Below, one piece after another: positions 15,358-21,635 of a stretch of 21,635 nt of DNA. Source of the stretch: Fimiplasma intestinipullorum. Lineage in GTDB: Bacteria; Bacillota_I; Bacilli_A; Erysipelotrichales; Coprobacillaceae. The DNA lies in the NCBI GenBank assembly GCA_018715065.1, contig DVMJ01000059.1, positions 1 through 21,635 of the forward strand. The letters run 5' to 3'. Under the pieces are notes generated by a model. The model worked only from the letters and a program-made list of their open reading frames with translations. It was not told the origin of the DNA and searched no databases. Each line of letters begins with the position of its first letter. Positions within the stretch are counted from its first letter, which is position 1. A program made the translations under genes and the position numbers.

Positions 15358-16635
15358 ATGAAAAGAATCGCTTTGTTCATTGTCACCCTCTGTCTTGTTT
15401 TTTTCCTTTTACCCGGATATGCAAAGGCAGACGAATCATTTCCGACCCTGAATAGTACCAGTGTAGTACTCATGGATGCCAAAACACGTCGAGTCCTTTA
15501 TGAAATAAACCCCAATGAAAAACGTTATCCGGCCAGCACGACAAAGATCATGACCATGCTTTTAGCGGTAGAAAACGGCAATCTGGATGACACCCTAACG
15601 CTCTCTCATGAGGCGATCTTCTCCATTGAAAGAGACAGCAGTCACATTGCATTGGATGAAAATGAGATCATTTCCCTGCGCAGTGCCGTGGAGGCTTGCT
15701 CAATGGCTTCAGCCAACGATGCTGCCAATGGCATTGCGGAGTTTATCGGCGGCAGCTTTTCTGGCTTTGCCGATATGATGAATGCCCGAGCTGCCGAACT
15801 TGGCTGTACCAATACACACTTTGTCAATGCGCATGGTCTCTACGATCCTGATCATTATACGACTGCTTATGATATGGCCCTGATCATGGCTGCGGCGGCA
15901 GCCAACCCCACTTATCTGGAACTGACGACCATTACCAGTGATACCATTGCCCCAACCAATATTCAACCTGAAACACGTCCATTAAATACCAATAACCGCC
16001 TGTTGATTGCCAGCAGTCCTTATTATATCGAAGAAGTCGTCACATCTAAATCCGGCTATACCGACGAATCCAAGCATTCGCTGGTAAGCTATGCCAAAAA
16101 AGGCGATGTGGAGCTGATTGTTTCGATCATCGGTTCAGAAACAGCGGCGGATTGCTATAACGATACGCGCAGCCTGTTGGACTATGCATTCGCGAATTAT
16201 CAGCTGTCGCCTAACAGTGATGAACTGGTTGAACTGCCAAGTCTGCCGGTCGCTTTTTATCTTCATGCCGATAACCCAAATGAGCTCGCGCTTGAGTCGC
16301 CTTTTTCCCAATTCGTTATTCCAAATGACCAGCAAGAGGCATTATCTGTCAGCTATGAACTTCCCGATACGCTGTCTCAATCGAAAAAAAGTGGATCTGT
16401 CGTCGGCACCGCAACGCTTTATCTCGGTGATGAGGTCTTAGAAACCCGCAATATCATACTGACTGAAAATGTCAGCAGTAAATTCAGTCTTTTTATCAAC
16501 TTCATCTTTACGACGCTTAAGTGGATCATCATCCTGTTAGTGAGTGCGATCATTGCCTTAATTGTCGCTAAAAAAATATACATCCACCATCGTCGTAAAA
16601 AAAGAAGACAACAAAGGAGGCATCAATCTCGATGA
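15358..16635 (+). CDS. D-alanyl-D-alanine carboxypeptidase (DacF/PBP5-like)
   Basis: A low-molecular-weight penicillin-binding protein that trims the terminal D-Ala from peptidoglycan stem peptides outside the membrane. It has 425 residues. The signal peptide spans about 1-24, with a probable cleavage after AKA. Active-site motifs: Ser60-Thr-Thr-Lys63, Ser118-Ala-Asn120 and Lys231-Ser-Gly, where KSG replaces the more usual KTG. A C-terminal beta-rich domain follows, then a membrane helix in the last 60 residues (KWIIILLVSAIIALIVAKK) and a very basic tail. This full transmembrane anchor is heavier than the amphipathic helix of E. coli PBP5. AAAGGAGG lies upstream of the ATG. It overlaps the next gene by the sequence ATGA, so the two are coupled. 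Confidence 0.95.
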   Translation: MKRIALFIVTLCLVFFLLPGYAKADESFPTLNSTSVVLMDAKTRRVLYEINPNEKRYPASTTKIMTMLLAVENGNLDDTLTLSHEAIFSIERDSSHIALDENEIISLRSAVEACSMASANDAANGIAEFIGGSFSGFADMMNARAAELGCTNTHFVNAHGLYDPDHYTTAYDMALIMAAAAANPTYLELTTITSDTIAPTNIQPETRPLNTNNRLLIASSPYYIEEVVTSKSGYTDESKHSLVSYAKKGDVELIVSIIGSETAADCYNDTRSLLDYAFANYQLSPNSDELVELPSLPVAFYLHADNPNELALESPFSQFVIPNDQQEALSVSYELPDTLSQSKKSGSVVGTATLYLGDEVLETRNIILTENVSSKFSLFINFIFTTLKWIIILLVSAIIALIVAKKIYIHHRRKKRRQQRRHQSR

Positions 16636-17294
16636 ACTACACCCATTTGCTGTTTGATGTGGATGATACGCTGCTTGACTTTCAGACCAGCCAAACCAAG
16701 AGTCTTTTGACCTTGTTTAAAGAAACCCATTTTCCCGCTTCCGCTTTGGATACCTACCGTGATATTTCCGAAAACCTATGGCGTCAGATCGAACGCCAGG
16801 AAATCACTCTTGAAAAGCTCAAGCTGACCCGCTTCTCCAGATTATGCGAAGCCTACGAACGCGAAGTGGATCAAGGAATGGAAAGGCGCTACGAACAGCT
16901 TTTAGCTACGCATGGGGATCTCATCCCTGATGCACTTGAAGTCATTCAACATCTGTCCACAACCTATCACTTGAGTTTGATTACCAATGGGATGCCCGAA
17001 ATCACCCTGCCACGCTTAAAACAAAGTGGTATAAATACCTATTTTCAACACATCTTCATCTCTGAAACCATGGGTGTCCAAAAACCTGATCCTGCCTTTT
17101 TTGAGATTGTACTGGAAACACTGCAAACTGAACGCGAAGATTGTCTTATCATCGGTGATTCATTGACCAGTGATATCGCCGGCGGGCTGGCCAGTCATAT
17201 CGATACCTGTCTAGTCAAAAAGACCAGTAAACGCTTTTCACAACCAACTTATCAAGTTACCTGCTTAAAAGATCTGCTCACTTTACTCCAGTAA
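16632..17294 (+). CDS. HAD family hydrolase, YjjG-like nucleotidase
   Basis: A cytoplasmic phosphatase of 220 residues. HAD motif I is FDVDDTLLDF with nucleophile Asp9 and acid/base Asp11, motif II is Thr118 in LITNG, motif III Lys151 in KPDP, and motif IV IIGDSLTSDI with Asp176 and Asp181. The start HLLFDVDDTLLDF and the all-helical cap between 17 and 95 resemble the YjjG family, which dephosphorylates pyrimidine 5'-nucleotides including non-canonical ones; that substrate is inferred from resemblance only. The ATG overlaps the stop of the carboxypeptidase gene (ATGA), with AAAGGAGG 11 bases upstream. Confidence 0.88.
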   Translation: MNYTHLLFDVDDTLLDFQTSQTKSLLTLFKETHFPASALDTYRDISENLWRQIERQEITLEKLKLTRFSRLCEAYEREVDQGMERRYEQLLATHGDLIPDALEVIQHLSTTYHLSLITNGMPEITLPRLKQSGINTYFQHIFISETMGVQKPDPAFFEIVLETLQTEREDCLIIGDSLTSDIAGGLASHIDTCLVKKTSKRFSQPTYQVTCLKDLLTLLQ

Positions 17295-17321
17295 AAAACA
17301 CGGAAATTCCGTGTTTTTTAC
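17291..17321 (+). terminator. Bidirectional terminator between the HAD and DUF402 genes
   Basis: A perfect 15-bp inverted repeat (17291-17305 with 17307-17321) around a single base, with A6 and T6 tracts in the arms. It separates two convergent genes and works in either direction. Confidence 0.92.
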
Positions 17322-17330
17322 TTTCCCGAG

Positions 17331-17864
17331 TTAAAGCAGATCCTTAATGCATCGAAAGATCCATTCTACCAGCTGCGCATAATGTCCCTCGACTTTTCTC
17401 TGTATTTCCAAGGCTGAAAAATAAGCCAGATCAGCCGTATCAGGGCTCACATCTCCCTTTCTTAGCGCTGCCGATAAATCCTCCTCATCTAATAAGATGT
17501 TGTCATCCTTTGTAAACACAACATCTAAATACAGATCGTCAAAGCCTGGAATCCCATCTTCATTCAATTCGTTTTTCACAACGATGTCAAAATAACATTG
17601 AACAATTTCATCATTTTCGTCCATCATCACCGTGAGTGAATAGTGGTCTTCATCTGGGAAAAGCATGAACCAGCGATAATGATCATCAGCTATTTTCAAT
17701 TTTTTTCTATGCATCAGTACATACAAAGGTTTCTTAACCTTGATGATATCTAGTCTGGTAACATAACCGTGAAAATCATCCATGTCCACACGCGTACAGG
17801 TATATTTCTTTTCCAGGACTCTGCTCCAAGACGGGCGATTTGCAAGTTTATGCTTCAAAGTCAT
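17331..17864 (-). CDS. DUF402 domain protein, possible nucleoside tri/diphosphatase
   Basis: A 177-residue soluble protein that resembles the DUF402 family (PF04167), whose characterised members in Staphylococcus and Streptomyces hydrolyse nucleoside tri- or diphosphates. The acidic metal-binding segments typical of the family can be seen: CYFDIVVKN (90-98), DDLYLDVVF (109-117) and LLDEEDL (124-130). The preceding RWFMLFPDEDHYSLTVMMDEN stretch forms the barrel strands. The start has GGAGGCG about ten bases upstream and its own promoter. The gene is monocistronic and ends in the shared terminator. The domain call is good; the enzymatic role is inferred from the family. Confidence 0.78.
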   Translation of the reverse strand: MTLKHKLANRPSWSRVLEKKYTCTRVDMDDFHGYVTRLDIIKVKKPLYVLMHRKKLKIADDHYRWFMLFPDEDHYSLTVMMDENDEIVQCYFDIVVKNELNEDGIPGFDDLYLDVVFTKDDNILLDEEDLSAALRKGDVSPDTADLAYFSALEIQRKVEGHYAQLVEWIFRCIKDLL

Positions 17865-17893
17865 GCAATAATCGCCTCCATCTGCCTATATAC

Positions 17894-17922
17894 ATTGTAA
17901 GCGTTTTTTCTATCGTTGACAA
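17894..17922 (-). promoter_or_regulatory. Promoter of the DUF402 gene
   Basis: On the minus strand TTGTCA (17922-17917), exactly 17 bases, then TACAAT (17899-17894), about 30 bases upstream of the start codon. Confidence 0.75.
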
Positions 17923-18008
17923 TAGTTTTTCATAAATAAAAAAACAGACAAGACCATTTCATCCTGTCCAATGCTATTCTTTCTTTTTTTGGTTATATTT
18001 TTTGTCAT
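17910..18008 (-). other. Possible 32-codon micro-ORF coupled to a six-codon leader
   Basis: On the minus strand GGAGGG is followed ten bases later by ATG and a six-codon ORF (18005-18025, MLLISK). Its TGA overlaps the ATG of a 32-codon ORF (MTKNITKKRK..., with hydrophobic VLSVFLF near its end). The second has no ribosome binding site of its own. No promoter is clear, and a terminator-like hairpin lies inside it. It may be chance; it is recorded because the reading frame, ribosome binding site and overlap fit together. Confidence 0.2.
17938..17969 (-). terminator. Terminator-like hairpin upstream of the DUF402 promoter
   Basis: On the minus strand 17969-17962 pairs with 17953-17946 (8 bp, two G-U pairs, eight-base loop), followed by G and seven U. 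It lies between the birA terminator and the DUF402 promoter, so it could end readthrough or a short unannotated transcript. Confidence 0.5.
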
Positions 18009-18072
18009 TTAGAAATCAGCAGCATCGTGCTATATCCCTCCGTAACATGCTTTATTCTTACCAATGGATATC

Positions 18073-18114
18073 AAAAAAGCGAAGAGGACGTCATACGCCG
18101 ATCTTCGCTTTTTT
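18073..18114 (-). terminator. Terminator of the fab-birA operon
   Basis: A perfect 13-bp stem (18073-18085 with 18102-18114) includes six A-T pairs at its base and a 16-base loop. The minus-strand 3' arm ends in six U. It lies about 25 bases past the birA stop. Confidence 0.88.
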
Positions 18115-18139
18115 CTAAAACGGTATACCGATTGCTCAT

Positions 18140-18808
18140 TTAATGAGAGGATAATTCATGAACAAAAAGCACGTGCTCTTGGCCATTTTGCTTATAATGG
18201 ATCTGTCCTTTGGCATCGATGGAAAGAATCTGTATGCGTCCAAAGCGACTGGTCGTCATTTCTTTTCCATTTAAATAACCATAACGATTGATAGCGGCAT
18301 AGAGTTGGTCCAACTGACTGAATAGTGGCCAGTAATTCTCCATTAAAACCGTTAATTGTGCGGCAATCACCTGCGGCTCAAGCCTTCCAACAAGTACCTC
18401 ATTAAGCGCAATACTTGTTGAAAGCGGAGCGCTGGTCAAATTAAGACCAATGCCTACGACTGCCCCATCCGCATTCGTTTCAACCAGGATCCCGGCTAAT
18501 TTACGGTCATTCACATAGATATCATTCGGATACTTGATCAAAGCCGGAACGCCTCTGTCTCTTAACCACATCGTCAGCACATAACCAGCGTAACTGGACA
18601 GGTGGATCAGTCTATCATAAGACAGATTTTTTTTGATGATGAAGCTCGCTAATAAGCTGGAATTCTTTGCTGCCTGCCAGCGATGACCGTGACGGCCACG
18701 ACCGGCGGACTGCACGCTGGCCAGGATGACATCCCCATCTTTCAGCGTTCGAAGATGATCCAAGGCATATTGATTGGTTGAATCCAGCTTTTCAAAGGCA
18801 TAGATCAC
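18140..18808 (-). CDS. birA: Biotin--[acetyl-CoA-carboxylase] ligase, monofunctional
   Basis: It activates biotin with ATP and attaches it to the lysine of biotin carboxyl carrier protein, enabling acetyl-CoA carboxylase to make malonyl-CoA for the fatty-acid genes upstream. At 222 residues it lacks the N-terminal DNA-binding domain of bifunctional BirA, so it should not be a repressor. Motifs: LDSTNQYA (8-15), the biotin/ATP loop SAGRGRHGHRW (34-44), IKYPNDIYV (91-99) and KLAGILVE with Lys103. A shortened C-terminal SH3-like domain follows. The start is a GTG one base after the fabZ TAA, without a good ribosome binding site of its own, so translation probably depends on ribosomes finishing fabZ. 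It is the last gene of the operon. Confidence 0.92.
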   Translation of the reverse strand: MIYAFEKLDSTNQYALDHLRTLKDGDVILASVQSAGRGRHGHRWQAAKNSSLLASFIIKKNLSYDRLIHLSSYAGYVLTMWLRDRGVPALIKYPNDIYVNDRKLAGILVETNADGAVVGIGLNLTSAPLSTSIALNEVLVGRLEPQVIAAQLTVLMENYWPLFSQLDQLYAAINRYGYLNGKEMTTSRFGRIQILSIDAKGQIHYKQNGQEHVLFVHELSSH

Positions 18809-18809
18809 C

Positions 18810-19235
18810 TTATTGAACCGCGAAGGTTAATTCAGCCTGGCAAACTAGTTTACCATCAACATAAGCCTTCGCATTTCCTACACCAATAGGGCCTTTTTGA
18901 CGGATCAGTTCCACCCGCATCTCTAAAACATCCCCAGGTACGACCTGACGTTTAAAACGTGCCTTATCAATACCAGCAAATAAAGCTAATTTACCTTTAA
19001 ATTCTTCTTTGGTCAGAATAGCGATTGCACCAACCTGAGCCATGGCCTCAACAATCAGCACACCGGGCAAAACATGATACTGTGGAAAATGCCCGCAGAA
19101 CTGCATTTCATTCACGCTCACGCATTTACGCCCCTCGGCAAACTGACCTGGTTCATAATCCGTAATGCGATCGACTAATTGAAAAGGATAACGATGAGGC
19201 AGGATTTCTTGAATTTGATTACTATTTAATTCCAT
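18810..19235 (-). CDS. fabZ: 3-hydroxyacyl-[acyl-carrier-protein] dehydratase FabZ
   Basis: It removes water from 3-hydroxyacyl-ACP in the elongation cycle of type II fatty-acid synthesis. At 141 residues it is the typical hotdog-fold length. The active site is HFPQYHVLPGVLIVEAMAQ (49-67), with catalytic His49 and Glu63. The LPHRYPFQLVDRI segment (12-24) is diagnostic. AAAGGAGC, eight bases upstream of the ATG, lies within the last codons of fabF; only three bases separate the two genes. Confidence 0.97.
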   Translation of the reverse strand: MELNSNQIQEILPHRYPFQLVDRITDYEPGQFAEGRKCVSVNEMQFCGHFPQYHVLPGVLIVEAMAQVGAIAILTKEEFKGKLALFAGIDKARFKRQVVPGDVLEMRVELIRQKGPIGVGNAKAYVDGKLVCQAELTFAVQ

Positions 19236-19238
19236 TGT

Positions 19239-20477
19239 TTATGCTCCTTTGTATTTTTTGAAGATGATGGCTGCATTGTGTCCACCAAAGCCCAAAGAGT
19301 TGGAGAGAGCGTATTCGATTTCCTGATGACGGGCTTCATTTGGAACAATATCCAGATCACATTCAGGATCTGCTTCACGATAGTTAATGGTTGCTGGGAT
19401 GACGCCTTCTTCCAGTGCTTTGACACAAGCCACCGCTTCGACACCACCGGTTGCACCTAACATATGTCCTGTCATGGCCTTTGTTGAGCTGACCGCTAAA
19501 TGATAAGCATGTTCACCAAAAGTCGTCTTGATTGCCATTGTTTCAAATTTATCATTCATAGGGGTAGAAGTGCCATGCGCATTGATATAATCGATCGCTT
19601 CTGGCGCAATCTTTGCATCGTCTAAAGCCTGCTTCATACAGCGAGCGCCACCTTCACCCTCAGGTGCAGGTGCCGTAATATGGTAAGCATCACAAGTAGC
19701 CCCATAACCAACCATTTCAGCATAAATATGGGCCCCACGCGCTTTGGCATGTTCGTATTCTTCTAAAACAAGCAGACCGGCCCCTTCACCCATTACAAAT
19801 CCGGAACGCTCCTTATCAAATGGAATGGATGCCCGGTTTGGATCTGTACCTTCATGCAACGCTTTCATGCTGGCAAAGCCACCAATCGCCATTGGTGTAA
19901 TCGCTGCTTCTGATCCACCGGCAATCATTACATCCTGATAGCCATCACGAATCTGTCTGAAGGCATCACCGATGGCATTGGTTCCTCCAGCACAAGCTGT
20001 AACTACACAAGTGACCATCCCTTTCGCCCCTAAATCGATAGCCACATGACCTGCAGCCAGGTTAGAGATGACCATTGGAATAAAGAATGGAGAAATACGA
20101 TCATACCCCTTGGTCAGTGCTTTTTTGATTTCGCTTTCAATCGTACCGATTCCTCCGATACCGCTTGATAAGATGACACCAAAACGTTCAGGATCCACTT
20201 TACCTTCTAAATCGGCATCTTTGAAAGCTTCTCTGGCACAAACAACGGCAAATTGCGTATAGCGATCCATTTTTTTAGCTTCTTTGCGTCCGATCAATGC
20301 ATTGGCATCAAATTGATCGACTTCAGCAGCTAAGGAAACCTTTGTTTTCGTATGATCAAAGCCGGTAATCTCATGAACACCACAAACGCCTTTTTTCATA
20401 TTGTCCCAGTTTTCCTGGGTATTCAGACCTAAAGCTGAAATTGTACCTAAACCGGTTACTACAACTCTTCTTGACAT
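19239..20477 (-). CDS. fabF: 3-oxoacyl-[acyl-carrier-protein] synthase II
   Basis: The condensing enzyme that elongates acyl-ACP with malonyl-ACP. It has 412 residues from the ATG at 20477, which has AAGGAGG directly upstream; the frame extends 12 codons into fabG, but without support. The catalytic triad is Cys162 (VTACAGGTNAIG), His301 (NAHGTSTPMND) and His338 (TKAMTGHMLGATGG), with the supporting Lys333. The N-terminal RRVVVTGLGTISALG and the C-terminal NSLGFGGHNAAIIF segments are typical. The start lies 10 bases after the fabG stop. Confidence 0.97.
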   Translation of the reverse strand: MSRRVVVTGLGTISALGLNTQENWDNMKKGVCGVHEITGFDHTKTKVSLAAEVDQFDANALIGRKEAKKMDRYTQFAVVCAREAFKDADLEGKVDPERFGVILSSGIGGIGTIESEIKKALTKGYDRISPFFIPMVISNLAAGHVAIDLGAKGMVTCVVTACAGGTNAIGDAFRQIRDGYQDVMIAGGSEAAITPMAIGGFASMKALHEGTDPNRASIPFDKERSGFVMGEGAGLLVLEEYEHAKARGAHIYAEMVGYGATCDAYHITAPAPEGEGGARCMKQALDDAKIAPEAIDYINAHGTSTPMNDKFETMAIKTTFGEHAYHLAVSSTKAMTGHMLGATGGVEAVACVKALEEGVIPATINYREADPECDLDIVPNEARHQEIEYALSNSLGFGGHNAAIIFKKYKGA

Positions 20478-20487
20478 ATGCTCCTCC

Positions 20488-21231
20488 TTACATGACCATT
20501 CCGCCATCAACATTTAAGGTCTGGCCTGTCATATAGCTGGATAGATCACTCGCTAAAAAGGCCACGACATTGGCAATATCTTCCGGACTTGCCATCTTAT
20601 GAAATGGAATATGTGCTAAAATCTGTTCTTTGATCTTCTCATCTAAAACTTCAGTCATCTGCGTATCGACAAATCCAGGAGCCACTGCGTTGACATTGAT
20701 TCCACGGCTGGCCAGTTCCTTAGCCAGAGATTTAGTCATACCAATGATTCCGGCCTTACTGGCAGCATAGTTGATCTGTCCGGCATTGCCCTGAACACCG
20801 ACAACAGAAGCCATGGAAATGATCTTTCCATAACGCTGTTTGGTCATGATACGGGAAACATGTTTCATGCAGTTCCAGCAGCCTTTTAAGTTGACTCTGA
20901 TAACATCATCAAAATCGCTTTCCTTCATACGTAAGATCAGCTGATCGCGTGTGATCCCGGCATTATTAACTAAGATATCAATGCGTCCGAATGCCTTGAC
21001 AGCTTCATCCATCAAATGTTTCGCTTCATCAAATGATGAGATATCTGCAATAACCGCAATCGCCTGCACACCATAGGCCTCACATTCTTTTTTCACGGCC
21101 TCTGCCTGTTCGATGCTGCCGATACCATTCACAACGATGTTTGCACCCAGACTGGCTAATTTTAAGCAAACTGCTTTACCGATGCCCTGTGTTCCACCTG
21201 TCACAACGGCAACTTTATTTTTGAAATCCAT
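20488..21231 (-). CDS. fabG: 3-oxoacyl-[acyl-carrier-protein] reductase
   Basis: A short-chain dehydrogenase that reduces 3-oxoacyl-ACP with NADPH. It has 247 residues. Features: nucleotide-binding TGGTQGIG (11-18), NNAG (89-92), the catalytic set Asn114, Ser142, Tyr155 and Lys159 (YAASK), and PGFVDTQMT, which precedes the substrate loop. The ATG immediately follows the fabD TAA, and its ribosome binding site (AAAGGAGGAG) is made of the last fabD codons, which indicates tight coupling. Operon position between fabD and fabF supports FabG over other SDR enzymes. Confidence 0.96.
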   Translation of the reverse strand: MDFKNKVAVVTGGTQGIGKAVCLKLASLGANIVVNGIGSIEQAEAVKKECEAYGVQAIAVIADISSFDEAKHLMDEAVKAFGRIDILVNNAGITRDQLILRMKESDFDDVIRVNLKGCWNCMKHVSRIMTKQRYGKIISMASVVGVQGNAGQINYAASKAGIIGMTKSLAKELASRGINVNAVAPGFVDTQMTEVLDEKIKEQILAHIPFHKMASPEDIANVVAFLASDLSSYMTGQTLNVDGGMVM

Positions 21232-21635
21232 TTAGAGCTCCTCCTTTAATGCACTGATTGTGGCTTCCACTGATTCCTGATCCTGAACCTGATAAAGGCG
21301 GATCGAACGATCGATCTTTTTCACAAAACCACTTAAGACTTTACCAGGACCAATCTCAACGAACGTATCGACACCCTGGCTTAACATATAACGAATGCAG
21401 TCTTCGAAATAAACGGAAGACATCACTTGCTTCGTTAAGATTGCCGGAATGTTTTCGTCCGCATTTTTTTCTCTGCCAAGCGTATTGAAAACAACCGGTA
21501 CCTGCATATCATGGAAAGTCACATCTTTAAACTTTTTCTCTAAAGCCAGACTAGCCTCTTTCAATAAAGCGGTATGGAAAGGTCCGCTCGTCTTTAAAGG
21601 CATCGTCCGTTTCGCACCTTTGGCTTTGGCGAGTT
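21232..21635 (-). CDS. fabD: Malonyl CoA-acyl carrier protein transacylase, C-terminal part (cut by window edge)
   Basis: This is the 3' part of fabD, which loads malonate from CoA onto acyl carrier protein. The visible 133 or so residues begin in AKAKGAKRTMPLKTSGPFH, whose histidine is the catalytic base of the family; the nucleophile serine lies outside the window. VDTFVEIGPGKVLSGFVKKI is the conserved C-terminal segment. The ATG at 21603 is an internal Met, because the frame continues to the end of the window with conserved sequence. It is the first visible gene of fabD-fabG-fabF-fabZ-birA. Confidence 0.95.
   Translation of the reverse strand, partial: LAKAKGAKRTMPLKTSGPFHTALLKEASLALEKKFKDVTFHDMQVPVVFNTLGREKNADENIPAILTKQVMSSVYFEDCIRYMLSQGVDTFVEIGPGKVLSGFVKKIDRSIRLYQVQDQESVEATISALKEEL

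Noticed and set aside
19226..20262. Short open frames within fabF on both strands
   Set aside because: They lie inside a fully conserved fabF frame and carry no signals of their own.
1..21635. CRISPR array, tRNA, rRNA, insertion sequence or prophage
   Set aside because: No regularly spaced repeats, tRNA-like cloverleaf, rRNA core sequence, transposase or integrase was seen on either strand.

Overview
The window is about 21.6 kb of a Bacillota chromosome with moderate GC. Genes are tightly packed, and strong AGGAGG-type ribosome binding sites, TTGNNN-17-TATAAT promoters and hairpin-plus-U terminators are common. TGA is used as a stop (for example the dacF-like gene), so this is not a UGA-Trp mollicute. 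Gene content and protein style (a single-domain alarmone synthetase, an M18 aminopeptidase, a DacF-like carboxypeptidase, fabD-fabG-fabF-fabZ-birA) would fit the Erysipelotrichia or a nearby low-to-mid GC lineage. That placement is inference, not demonstrated.

Layout. (1) 1-3288, minus strand: a single-polypeptide ABC exporter gene, now a pseudogene with one in-frame TAA and one downstream frameshift. It is followed 34 bp later by an intact 413-aa HTH plus helical-repeat regulator, and then by a perfect 15-bp hairpin. About 340 bp upstream of the exporter hold no convincing gene. (2) 3289-5836, minus: a compact three-gene ABC-2 export operon (ATPase, then two permeases carrying a shared GxIDVxMTKP motif) with its own promoter. 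(3) 6000-9290, minus: a type-B carboxylesterase, an unrecognised 194-aa membrane protein and an AI-2E family permease, each with its own promoter. (4) 9312-12614: gapA (minus) divergent from clpP (plus), then an M18 aminopeptidase with a near-consensus promoter. (5) 12619-15281, minus: an operon of SpoU/TrmH-type RNA 2'-O-methyltransferase, CapA-like metallophosphatase-fold protein and small alarmone synthetase, each overlapping the next. (6) 15358-17321, plus: DacF-like D,D-carboxypeptidase translationally coupled to a YjjG-like HAD nucleotidase. (7) 17331-17922, minus: a DUF402 protein. (8) 18073-21635, minus: the 3' end of a type II fatty-acid synthesis operon, fabD (cut by the window edge), fabG, fabF, fabZ and birA, closed by a strong terminator.

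Most of the window is ordinary housekeeping. The parts that deserve a second look are the decayed exporter beside an intact regulator, the orphan ABC-2 exporter with a G7 tract as ribosome binding site, the unexplained short transcript-like segment between birA and the DUF402 gene, and the placement of birA, rather than acc genes, at the end of the fab operon. No CRISPR array, rRNA, tRNA, insertion sequence or obviously new defence system was seen.
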